DNA of 64,000 nucleotides, taken from contig JALONP010000005.1 in assembly GCA_025454875.1 (NCBI GenBank), forward strand, positions 1 to 64,000. Direction: 5' to 3'. The notes beneath the pieces are model-generated. The model was not told where the DNA came from. It did no database searches and worked only from the letters and a program-made list of their open reading frames with translations. The stretch comes from Bacteroidia bacterium (GTDB lineage: Bacteria; Bacteroidota; Bacteroidia; UKL13-3). Position 1 is the first letter of the stretch, and each line of letters opens with the position of its first letter. This document shows positions 15,524 through 23,660 of the stretch, piece by piece. The translations under genes and the position numbers were made by a program.

Positions 15524-17383
15524 ATGAAAACGAATAAATTTAGTATACTTGTATTAGGCTGTTTTGCAATAGCACCTGCCTTTACCGTGAAAGCCCAAGA
15601 CAATCAAACCCAATTGTTGTATCAAGATTCTGTTCAATTAAAATTAGAACGGTTCAGATTAAAGATGGTATCCTACCCGTCAGGTGAGTATATGCAATGC
15701 AATCCTGTTGGTCAGCCTATATTTAAAACACCGACTCCTGTTTTACCAACCCCAGAAGGCCCAGACCCTGTGCAAGTTTATGGTGATACAACCGGATTTG
15801 CCAAAACAGACAAACTTAGAAATGTATTCTGGATTCATGGATTAAATGGCAATTCGAATTCGTTAGCTGTTCCCGCGAAAGCAAGCCAATATGGAGTTCC
15901 TTATGATCCTTCCTTTCCTCCAAGAAAGATTCGTTCATTTAGGGGATTAAGTACTTCAAATTCCAATGCAGTTCAATTGTATAGCGAAGATATTGGTATT
16001 GCAGCAACGGCTGGCGATCTTAACTCTTATGCCTATCAGAACTTGTATCCAACGGATCGAACTACTGCCGACTTTATTGTTGCTCATAGCCAAGGAGGTA
16101 TTGTGGGCAGGGAATGGTTGAGGCAAATGGATTTGAACCCGACCTTATATGATAAATATGCATATGGTATTGTTACTTTTGGGACTCCGCATGCTGGTGC
16201 TGAGGTATTAAACAATTGCCGACCCAATTTAGGTAGGGACCGTGTTCCCGCTTTTATGAACGAGGCTTGCCAAAGTTTGGGAGGAGCAATCGTGATTCCC
16301 AAAATGAACTCTAATTTTCTTACTAGTTTAATCCCTTCGAAGTATATAAAAGATATAATCGGTTCAAGTTGTGACGTGCTATCAAAATCAATTATTCCCA
16401 TTGTGATGGATAATTATTACAAAGCAACTACCAAGGACTTTTATGTTGGAGCACCCTTTTTGAACGGAGGCACGATTAATGGCATTCCAGTTCAAGGATT
16501 AAACCAATATACTTCAAAAGTACCCGTTGTACAATTTTATGGCGTAGAAGAACAACCCATTATGTGGCGGTTTATGAGCAGTACCATGGATATTGGTGAG
16601 GTACAAAAAAACAGCCCTAACAGCGAGCTTTATTTTGGCTATACCAACGATAATCAACTTCCAAACAAAGTGAATAATGTAATTAATGACTTTACGACCA
16701 ATTACGAATACGAAAAAGATAGAGAAAAGAAATACAATAAAAAGGCCATACTTGCCATGGCCGCTGGCCCATTTACATTAGGAACGAGTTATATATGGTT
16801 GGTACATTGTTTATACCAAGCCAAACTTGCCAAGGAGAATAAAGAAGCATATTTCAGAGCAAAAACCTGGTTAACCAATGCAAACGATTATTACCTAACT
16901 GATTTGATTGGTGCGCGTGAGAGCCGCTCAGTTTTCAGATGTTATTCTGTTGGTTACGTAAATTGCAGAAGCGCTGTTTACAATCCTTTAGGTTCTGGTG
17001 TTCCAGCAACATATGTGGGAATTAGGTCAATTAGTTATCCTGAACTCAATACTTGCTCAGATTATGTAAATAAACCTGTAGAATGGAAAAGTTACCATTA
17101 TGAATCACCGTGGAGCAAGAACACTGTCGGTGATTGTATCGGTAAAATTACCCATGTTTTCTCTGGCTGGGTTACCGTGTATAGTTACAAAGAGAATGAT
17201 GGGGTGGTGCTTACAGAATCAGCAAAACACCCAATTTCAGTTGACCCGAACCAATCTCATTTTTTTCAGAAAATGGAAAATACGAATCATGATCAAATGA
17301 AAAATTGCACTGAGACAAGGAGAGCCTTACTTAATTTGTATGACGGCAGGTTGGGTAGATTTTTTGAAACAGAAAAGTACTAG
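15524..17383 (+). CDS. Exported alpha/beta-hydrolase (PGAP1/lipase-like)
   Basis: A 619-residue protein with a signal peptide (residues 1-24, ending VKAQ). The fold markers are an oxyanion-side WIHGLNGN near 103-110 and a nucleophile elbow AHSQGG near 187-192 (Ser about 189; the usual first Gly is Ala). FGTPHAG near 222 and NHDQMKN near 587, which would supply the catalytic His, complete the set. FGTPHAG and the large size recall PGAP1-like and DUF676 ester hydrolases, so I infer an esterase acting outside the cytoplasm. Substrate is unknown. A hydrophobic stretch at about 410-430 (AAGPFTLGTSYIWLVHCLY) may touch a membrane. There is no T9SS tail, unlike the gene before it. Confidence 0.75.
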   Translation: MKTNKFSILVLGCFAIAPAFTVKAQDNQTQLLYQDSVQLKLERFRLKMVSYPSGEYMQCNPVGQPIFKTPTPVLPTPEGPDPVQVYGDTTGFAKTDKLRNVFWIHGLNGNSNSLAVPAKASQYGVPYDPSFPPRKIRSFRGLSTSNSNAVQLYSEDIGIAATAGDLNSYAYQNLYPTDRTTADFIVAHSQGGIVGREWLRQMDLNPTLYDKYAYGIVTFGTPHAGAEVLNNCRPNLGRDRVPAFMNEACQSLGGAIVIPKMNSNFLTSLIPSKYIKDIIGSSCDVLSKSIIPIVMDNYYKATTKDFYVGAPFLNGGTINGIPVQGLNQYTSKVPVVQFYGVEEQPIMWRFMSSTMDIGEVQKNSPNSELYFGYTNDNQLPNKVNNVINDFTTNYEYEKDREKKYNKKAILAMAAGPFTLGTSYIWLVHCLYQAKLAKENKEAYFRAKTWLTNANDYYLTDLIGARESRSVFRCYSVGYVNCRSAVYNPLGSGVPATYVGIRSISYPELNTCSDYVNKPVEWKSYHYESPWSKNTVGDCIGKITHVFSGWVTVYSYKENDGVVLTESAKHPISVDPNQSHFFQKMENTNHDQMKNCTETRRALLNLYDGRLGRFFETEKY

Positions 17384-17388
17384 AGCCA

Positions 17389-18645
17389 ATGAGATATGCC
17401 CTATTTCTAATATTGATTATTGCTTGTAGCAGTTTAAGCACCTGTAAAAAGGAACCTCCGCAGGAGGTTCCTTTGCCTTCAACTGCGAGCGCATTGGAGT
17501 TGGTTTGGCAAGTGCCGTCTCCTTATTACAGTGTCCCTCCGATGCTAAATAGTAACGGAGATGTGTTAATGAGTGCTACTTTTATTGATCCTACCAAAGG
17601 CGAGGTTTTTAAATTACTTGATCAAGCGAGTGGTCAATTAAAATGGCAATGGAATGATTATTTCAGGCCTAAAGAGGGTTTTGCAAAGGACTTGATGGTT
17701 CAACGAAATGATATTCTAGTATTGTCTGACCGCAATTACAATTACGCACTTAATATGCTAACAGGCCAAACCATTTGGCGCAACCAAATTGATACAATGG
17801 AAGCCGAACCTCAAATTTATGAGGATGAGGATGGCTATGTTTACAAAGGTTTTAGAAGCCGCACCTTACAAAGCACCGTTTATATTATGAGGGCTATGTA
17901 CAATTTGGGAAATTGGGAATTGGTTTGCACGTACCAAGATCCCAATCCAATACCTGGTAGGTTTGAGGTGGCATCAATTGGGGTTACTAACAATACCAAG
18001 GGTGAAAAGGTAGTGGCATTTACCGTATATACCTATCCTCAAAACAGCACGGATACAGCTAAAGCACTTATTATTGGGTACAATACCATCACAAAGAACT
18101 TCGATTGGGTTAAAAATTATAATGATTTTATTGTAGAATTTTCAATTTACATGTTTACCGATTACAAAAGTGTGGTTTATTCTTTTGGATATTATGGTAG
18201 CAATGGATATTTAATTGCTACGAGTGTAGACAATGGAAACGTGTTATGGAAGCATAGACTTTCCGATAGGGGTACTAATGTGAATTTTTATAAGGATAAT
18301 ATTGTAGTAACATGTTCGAATGAGAGTCCTGTTTTATGTCTGAATAAATTAACAGGTGCATTAATTTGGAATCAAAGTTTTTCAACTATCACTCAAGATC
18401 AAAGACGAGGTCTGAACTTTCAAGACGGAGAATGCACCGTTTACAAGAACTACCATTTGTCAACCCAATGTAATTATCTTTTAGCCCTTAATTTAGACAA
18501 CGGTTCAATTGCGTATTTCGAGAAAGCAGCTTTGCCTGAAGGGTGTTTGCAAAGTGGCATCGTTGTAGATGAGCAAAAGAAAGTGTTTTACACCGAAGAT
18601 CGTTTGCGATTGTTGTGTTACAAATTGCCTGAAGTATTAAAATAA
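17389..18645 (+). CDS. Beta-propeller (PQQ-repeat-like) lipoprotein
   Basis: A 418-residue protein with a lipoprotein signal. Cys 20 in LSTCKKE is the likely lipidated residue, with Cys 13 as an alternative. Residues about 35-415 carry repeated blades with the PQQ/WD-like pattern: ASGQLKWQW, LTGQTIWRNQI, DNGNVLWKHRL, LTGALIWNQS. This is the form of quinoprotein-like seven- or eight-bladed propellers without evident cofactor residues. It is probably a binding or scaffold partner on the outer membrane. It is the last gene of the operon, five bases after the hydrolase. A perfect 12-bp hairpin lies inside its 5' coding region. Confidence 0.75.
   Translation: MRYALFLILIIACSSLSTCKKEPPQEVPLPSTASALELVWQVPSPYYSVPPMLNSNGDVLMSATFIDPTKGEVFKLLDQASGQLKWQWNDYFRPKEGFAKDLMVQRNDILVLSDRNYNYALNMLTGQTIWRNQIDTMEAEPQIYEDEDGYVYKGFRSRTLQSTVYIMRAMYNLGNWELVCTYQDPNPIPGRFEVASIGVTNNTKGEKVVAFTVYTYPQNSTDTAKALIIGYNTITKNFDWVKNYNDFIVEFSIYMFTDYKSVVYSFGYYGSNGYLIATSVDNGNVLWKHRLSDRGTNVNFYKDNIVVTCSNESPVLCLNKLTGALIWNQSFSTITQDQRRGLNFQDGECTVYKNYHLSTQCNYLLALNLDNGSIAYFEKAALPEGCLQSGIVVDEQKKVFYTEDRLRLLCYKLPEVLK
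17448..17474 (+). other. Perfect hairpin inside coding region
   Basis: AAAGGAACCTCC pairs exactly with GGAGGTTCCTTT around a GCA loop, codons 21-29 of the lipoprotein gene, just after the lipobox. There is no T-run behind it, so it is not an intrinsic terminator. It would be stable in the mRNA and also offers an AGGAGGT sequence. Confidence 0.7.
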
Positions 18646-18653
18646 AGTTGGCA

Positions 18654-19565
18654 TTACAATAGCTTATTGCGTTTGACCAAAAACGGCAACAATACTTGTG
18701 AAAAGTCTGTTCCGATGGCAGCATGCACCAAATCTATCTTATATTGGGCACACCTAAGTTTAAGTGCTTGTTTGTATTGAGCAGATGCTTCAAGGTACGC
18801 TTCACGTATTTGGTTCGGAAATAATTTAATTCGCTCCCCGCTTTCGCTATCAATAAATTGGTAAGGTTTGTTGGCGAATGAAAACTGGTTTTCTGTTTCG
18901 TTATCTTCTACCTGGAATACAACCACCTCATGTTTATTGTATTTAAGGTGTTGCAAAGCAGCGAATAGGTTTTCCGCATCGCCTACATTTTGCAACATAT
19001 CGCTAAACACAATCACCAACGAGCGTTTGTGAATCATCTCTGCTATTTGGTGCAGGTTTTCAGCAATATTGCTTTGTTTGGATGGTGTCAGTTTATTGAG
19101 TAACGACTCCAGTTCCATCAACAAGTACTTTTGGTGAACAGAGCTGCTTTTGCAGGGCGAATGAAACGAAATGGTATCATCAATAATGCTAAGGCCGGAA
19201 GCATCTCGTTGCTTTTTGAGCAGGTTCATTATTGAAGCGGCAGCAATGGCACTAAACCGTATTTTGTTTAAGCGGTTAGCGGGGTAATACATCGATGCAG
19301 AGTCGTCAATAACGATTTGGCAACGCAAGTTTGTTTCTTCCTCGTAACGTTTTACAAACAACTTATCTGTTCGCCCAAACAATTTCCAATCGATATGACG
19401 GGTGCTTTCACCTGTATTGTACAAACGGTGTTCTGCAAACTCTACAGAAAAACCATGAAATGGACTTTTATGCAAGCCTGTAATAAAACCCTCTACCACT
19501 TGTTTGGCAAGTAGTTCGAGGTTTCCCGTTTGTATTAAATCGGTTTCGCTTAATGAAATGGTCAT
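18654..19565 (-). CDS. DUF58 / von Willebrand A-like protein
   Basis: A 303-residue DUF58 protein. The DUF58 core is seen at about 46-75 (YNTGESTRHIDWKLFGRTDK, then LFVKRYEEE). A vWA metal site follows (DDSASM near 88, form DxSxS), and the domain runs through VIVFSDML near 190. Such proteins usually work with a MoxR AAA+ ATPase and Bat proteins in chaperone-like or envelope-stress systems. Neither is adjacent here, so the partner must be elsewhere. There is no membrane segment. It converges on the lipoprotein operon with eight bases between and diverges from ferritin. Confidence 0.85.
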   Translation of the reverse strand: MTISLSETDLIQTGNLELLAKQVVEGFITGLHKSPFHGFSVEFAEHRLYNTGESTRHIDWKLFGRTDKLFVKRYEEETNLRCQIVIDDSASMYYPANRLNKIRFSAIAAASIMNLLKKQRDASGLSIIDDTISFHSPCKSSSVHQKYLLMELESLLNKLTPSKQSNIAENLHQIAEMIHKRSLVIVFSDMLQNVGDAENLFAALQHLKYNKHEVVVFQVEDNETENQFSFANKPYQFIDSESGERIKLFPNQIREAYLEASAQYKQALKLRCAQYKIDLVHAAIGTDFSQVLLPFLVKRNKLL

Positions 19566-19650
19566 CGCTTTCGAAAATACAGATTAATCCTGATTTCATG
19601 CATCTTCATCGCATTTTACCGTATATTCGTTATTTAGAAAATTTGATCAT

Positions 19651-20166
19651 ATGTTAATTCCAGTAAAAGTTGAAAAAGCGCTAAATGCCCATCTCGGTTT
19701 GGAGATGGCCGCTATTTACCATTATTTATCAGTGGCTTCATGGTGCGAAACCAAAGGATTTGAAGGATCCGCTGCCTTTTTTTACAAACAAAGCGCAGAA
19801 GAACAGCTTCATTTTATGAAGTTTTTTAACTACATCAATCAGGTTGGTGGACATGCCCATGTTCCCGAGCTTAAAAAACCACAAACCAGTTTTAAAACCA
19901 TTCTCGAAACGTGTCAAAAATCGCTAGAAGCTGAGCATAAGGTAACTGTTTCTATTTACAAATTAGTAGAATTGGCCAGGGCTGAAAAAGACCATGCAAC
20001 CGAAGCTTTTTTGAAGTTTTTTGTGGATGAGCAATTGGAAGAGGAAATGCAATTTAACCGACTCATCGACCGTATTCACTTAATTGGTGGCGGACCTCAA
20101 TCCATGTATTATATTGATAAGGAATTGGAAAAATTAGGTGGTACAACAGCAGAAGCAACGGAATAA
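19651..20166 (+). CDS. ftnA: Non-haem ferritin
   Basis: Ferritin stores iron by oxidising Fe(II) at a di-iron centre inside a 24-subunit shell. The 171 residues have the bacterial ferritin layout: LGLEMAAIYHYLSVASWCE holds the first ferroxidase Glu (about 17), EEQLHFMKFF the Glu/His pair near 50-53, and DEQLEEEMQFNRLID the later Glu residues near 126-131. No haem-binding Met is evident, so it is not bacterioferritin. It stands alone, divergent from the DUF58 gene across an 85-base spacer. No clear Fur-type site was found by eye. Confidence 0.93.
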   Translation: MLIPVKVEKALNAHLGLEMAAIYHYLSVASWCETKGFEGSAAFFYKQSAEEQLHFMKFFNYINQVGGHAHVPELKKPQTSFKTILETCQKSLEAEHKVTVSIYKLVELARAEKDHATEAFLKFFVDEQLEEEMQFNRLIDRIHLIGGGPQSMYYIDKELEKLGGTTAEATE

Positions 20167-20351
20167 GGAGGGAAGGCAAGGACATGCCACTTATTGCTTT
20201 TCGCTTGGTTAATAGCTCAATACTGAATTTGGCAAAAGGATGTATTCATTTGTTAATACGAAATATAAGCGGAATTTCATATTCATTTAATACTTACAAA
20301 AGATTAGCTTTACATTAGGCTAACAATTTTGAAACACGCAAGGGTTTTGAT

Positions 20352-22112
20352 ATGGATAAAGATAAATTGATTACCAAAGAGGATTTTGCGCAGGGATTGA
20401 ATTTGCAAAAATTGAAGATAGCGAAGTTGGCTCCTGCAATTATGAAACTCCTTAAGCTTGAAAAGGTAAATGCCATTTACAGTGATAACGCCCAATTTGA
20501 AGGTGGTGATTTTGCTGAGCATATTATCAAAGGTTTGGGTATTGAGTACGAAGTTTCGGATGAGGACTTACAAAACATCCCCAAAAATGAGCCGTTTATT
20601 GCAGTTGCCAATCACCCTTATGGCGGAGTAGATGGGATGATTATGATTTCCATTTTTAGCAAAGCACGTCCCGATTTTAAAGTGATGGCTAACTTTTTAC
20701 TTCAGCAAATTCCACAGCTCAAAGAATTTGTTGTATCGGTTAACCCATTTGAAAAATCGGCTAAGCAAGGGATGAATATTTCGGGTATTAAACGCAGCTT
20801 GCAGTTAATTGGTGAAGGCCATCCAATTGGTATCTTCCCTGCTGGAGAGGTATCTGCACTTAAGTTAAGCACTTTAAAAATTTCGGATAAAATGTGGAAT
20901 CCGGTTGTTGGCAAAATGATGTTAAAATCAGGTGTCAAAGTGGTTCCGGTTTATTTTTCGGGTCATAACAGCGTTACCTTTAATTTACTTGGTTTGGTTC
21001 ACCCAATGTTGCGCACAGCAAAACTGCCATCTGAATTGTTCAATAAAAAAGATGAAAAAATAAAGGTGCGTATTGGCAAACCAATTTCAATCAAAACCAT
21101 TCAAGAGTTTACCGACCCAAATGATTTGTTGCGTTTTGTGAGGGCAAAAACATATGCTTTAGGATCTTCATTGGATGTGCCAACTTTTTTCGAGCAGATT
21201 AAAGAAGCAATTGTATTAAACGAGCCCAAGCCTATTATTGACGAAACACCACATGATTTGATTTTGCAAGACATTGAGCGATCCAAACAACGCGACTTGG
21301 TTTTTAAACAAGATCATTTTTGTGTGTTCATGAGCGGTGCCAAACATATACCCAATGTATTACGTGAAATTTCGAGGTTAAGAGAAATTACGTTCAGGGC
21401 AGTGGGAGAAGGAACAAACAAACCTTTTGATACGGATGAGTACGATATTCATTACAAGCACTTGTTTATTTGGGACGATGAAGCACAGAAGATTGTTGGC
21501 GCTTATCGAATTGGATTGGGCGATGTATTGTACAGGAGGTATAAAAAGAAAGGGTTTTACTTGAACGAGCTTTTTAAAATCAGCAAAGATTTTACTCCAA
21601 TACTTAAAAATTCGCTCGAATTGGGTAGGTCATTCATCACGCTCGAATACCAACGTAAACCGCTAAGTTTGGTATTATTATGGAAGGGGGTAAATGAGTT
21701 TTTGCGCAAGGAACAATACCGTTACCGTTATTTAATTGGCCCAGTAAGCATTAGCAATAGCTTTTCTGATTTGTCGAAAGATTTATTAGTTGATTTTATT
21801 ACCAAGCATCATTTTGATACCGAGTTGTCAAAGATGGTTACTCCACGTAAACGTTATTCGTATCAATACGAGGGCGAAGGTAAAGCCTTGATGGAAATGG
21901 ATGTTCCAGATATGAAAGTGTTAGATGGATTGATTGCAGATATTGAGCAATCGCAAATGAAAGTACCTGTGCTGCTTAAAAAGTACTTAAAACAAAATGC
22001 TAAAATCATTGCATTTAATGTTGACCCTAAATTCAATAATGCGTTGGATGGATTTTTAGTTATGGATGTATCTGAAGTGCCTGAGGATACATTTGAGATG
22101 GTGATGCGTTGA
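20352..22112 (+). CDS. olsF: Fused lysophospholipid acyltransferase / N-acyltransferase, OlsF-like
   Basis: A 586-residue two-domain protein. The N-terminal half is a PlsC-type O-acyltransferase: NHPYGGVDG near 87 (here H-X5-D rather than H-X4-D), GIFPAGEVS near 161, VVPVYFSGHNS near 196. The C-terminal half (about 325-560) resembles the OlsB N-acyltransferase/GNAT group, with YDIHYKHLFIWDD, VGAYRIG and LELGRSFI. The order matches OlsF, described in Serratia and Flavobacterium, which makes ornithine lipid from ornithine with one polypeptide. In Bacteroidota a glycine or serine-glycine substrate is also possible. It stands alone, followed by the inverted-repeat element at 22126. Confidence 0.75.
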   Translation: MDKDKLITKEDFAQGLNLQKLKIAKLAPAIMKLLKLEKVNAIYSDNAQFEGGDFAEHIIKGLGIEYEVSDEDLQNIPKNEPFIAVANHPYGGVDGMIMISIFSKARPDFKVMANFLLQQIPQLKEFVVSVNPFEKSAKQGMNISGIKRSLQLIGEGHPIGIFPAGEVSALKLSTLKISDKMWNPVVGKMMLKSGVKVVPVYFSGHNSVTFNLLGLVHPMLRTAKLPSELFNKKDEKIKVRIGKPISIKTIQEFTDPNDLLRFVRAKTYALGSSLDVPTFFEQIKEAIVLNEPKPIIDETPHDLILQDIERSKQRDLVFKQDHFCVFMSGAKHIPNVLREISRLREITFRAVGEGTNKPFDTDEYDIHYKHLFIWDDEAQKIVGAYRIGLGDVLYRRYKKKGFYLNELFKISKDFTPILKNSLELGRSFITLEYQRKPLSLVLLWKGVNEFLRKEQYRYRYLIGPVSISNSFSDLSKDLLVDFITKHHFDTELSKMVTPRKRYSYQYEGEGKALMEMDVPDMKVLDGLIADIEQSQMKVPVLLKKYLKQNAKIIAFNVDPKFNNALDGFLVMDVSEVPEDTFEMVMR

Positions 22113-22125
22113 TTGGTACAACGCC

Positions 22126-22258
22126 CCTTCTCGATACACCGCGATACTCGCGGCACTCGAAGTGACGAACTGATTTTCACTTCTCGATACTCATGGCAAC
22201 TCGAATTGACGGAATCAACGTCACTTCGAGTAGAGGCGCAGCCTCATATCGAGAAGTG
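22126..22258. repeat. Nested direct and inverted repeat element
   Basis: The element has the unit CTTCTCGATAC...ACTCGAAGTGACG twice in direct order (22126-22166 and 22180-22211), then once inverted (22219-22258). Outer arms CACTTCTCGATA (22178-22189) and TATCGAGAAGTG (22247-22258) pair perfectly. Inner arms CTCGAATTGACG and CGTCACTTCGAG pair with one mismatch. It lies between the converging genes olsF and the deacetylase, so a folded transcript could protect or end either mRNA. Part of it (22222-22245) recurs inverted at 52411-52434 with 21 of 24 bases the same. Confidence 0.7.
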
Positions 22259-22263
22259 AGAGA

Positions 22264-22995
22264 TTAGGAAGAATGGTAAAATGGAATTCCTGCTTGTCGT
22301 ATGATATGCAAAACCGAATGGTAGTGCTCTTGCAAAGCAGGCATGAGGAGTTGGTTTTCGGGATGAAAAGCAATAGCTACAGGAGAGTGCTGTACTGCAA
22401 CAGTTTCTATCAGTCGCTTAAAGCGATCAAACACAACAGTGGGCGACTCTGTAAAAAAAAGATTATCGAATAATACAGTTGGAATATAATGCACCGAACC
22501 TTGGTGCTCAGCCATTGCGTTGGTTAAATGGCGAATTGCCCCTGTTGTAAAATCATGGGTAACCGAAGTATGATACAGCTCAAGATGAAGTTGTGTTCGG
22601 TTATGCCGTAAATAATGGCTTCGGTGAAAGCCAACGGGTTTTTCAATAGCGGTTTGTAGTGGAACCAGTTGTTTGGCAATAGGTAGTTTGGTATGGCTGT
22701 GCAAACCAACTTCCTGCATTTTGATAATATCGATAGCCTCGTTCCAAACGGGAGAAAATGCGCTGTAGCGAAGGTCGTAACGACCAACCGTTGTATACGG
22801 AACACCGATATGGTAAATGGGGGTGAGGTTGGCTTGTTCATTTTCACTCACCACTTCTTTCAGTTTGTTTAAAAATACATCTCGTTTAAACAGTTGTTTC
22901 CATGTTAACCACCTCGATGAAGGCAAAATGCATTTGATAATGCTGTAAGGATGCCACGGATGCAACCAATCGATATCGTATGTGATGTAAATCAA
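22264..22995 (-). CDS. Polysaccharide deacetylase-like protein
   Basis: A 243-residue protein with hallmarks of the NodB/carbohydrate-esterase-4 fold: TYDIDW at 5-10 (metal Asp), GLHSHTK with His 99 and His 101, and GFHRSHYLRHN near 122. It would remove N- or O-acetyl groups, or act in related sugar chemistry, on a polysaccharide or lipid-linked precursor. It lacks a signal peptide, so action is likely cytoplasmic. The only plausible start is TTG 22995, which overlaps the GNAT stop by four bases. The last gene of the long polysaccharide locus, it abuts the repeat element at 22126-22258. Confidence 0.65.
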   Translation of the reverse strand: MIYITYDIDWLHPWHPYSIIKCILPSSRWLTWKQLFKRDVFLNKLKEVVSENEQANLTPIYHIGVPYTTVGRYDLRYSAFSPVWNEAIDIIKMQEVGLHSHTKLPIAKQLVPLQTAIEKPVGFHRSHYLRHNRTQLHLELYHTSVTHDFTTGAIRHLTNAMAEHQGSVHYIPTVLFDNLFFTESPTVVFDRFKRLIETVAVQHSPVAIAFHPENQLLMPALQEHYHSVLHIIRQAGIPFYHSS

Positions 22996-23660
22996 TTTAA
23001 GATTGTTTTAGCCATTAAATAGGATGGTCCTTCTGATCCAGTAATCTGCCATCCATTTCTTTCGTATGATCGAATTGCTTTTTGGTTATTTTTTCTCACC
23101 GAAAGTTCCATTTTCCCCGCTCCCATCACCTTGCTTTTTTCTTCAAAGGCCTGTTGAAGCAAGGAGCCTAACCCTTTACCATGCTGCTTCGGATGAACAC
23201 CAATCACAACAAGTCCCGATTTGATTTCATCAGTTGGTTGTTTTACAACAATGGGTTTAGGTTGATTTTTTTTGAATAAGCGTTTGAGTTTTCGCTTAAG
23301 GTTGGTTACAATAAATGGCAAACGCTTCCGAATTTCGGGATGAAACAATAACCATGGTTTTAACAACAAACGCTTCATTCCAGCTTGCATTCCAAATTGT
23401 GTCATCCCACTGGCTGATCCAAATGCATCTGATCCATCCATTACTACACCGCCACAGTAGCCAATACATTCTTCTCCCTCTTCAATCCAAACCAAAAACT
23501 TGTTTTGTGCACTTAAGTACCACTTAAACATATCAGCTACCACTGTCTTGCCTAATAATGTGGTAACTGATTCTGGAAATGCATGCATATGGCATGCAGC
23601 GATTTTTGCCAAATCAGTTTGTTGGGCTTCTTTTATTACAACTGTTGAATTCGTTTCCAA
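22992..23660 (-). CDS. GNAT-family N-acetyltransferase
   Basis: A 222-residue GNAT protein. The acetyl-CoA loop VIGVHPKQHGKGLGSLLQ lies near 150-167, followed by MELSVRKNNQKAIRSYERNG, the classic C-terminal part of the fold. The middle holds an extra basic segment (KRKLKRLFKK). Placed in a polysaccharide locus, it may acetylate an amino sugar, but the acceptor is unknown. The start appears to be TTG 23660; no ATG occurs in frame for about 25 codons. The reading frame overlaps the preceding glycosyltransferase by 25 bases. Confidence 0.75.
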   Translation of the reverse strand: METNSTVVIKEAQQTDLAKIAACHMHAFPESVTTLLGKTVVADMFKWYLSAQNKFLVWIEEGEECIGYCGGVVMDGSDAFGSASGMTQFGMQAGMKRLLLKPWLLFHPEIRKRLPFIVTNLKRKLKRLFKKNQPKPIVVKQPTDEIKSGLVVIGVHPKQHGKGLGSLLQQAFEEKSKVMGAGKMELSVRKNNQKAIRSYERNGWQITGSEGPSYLMAKTILN

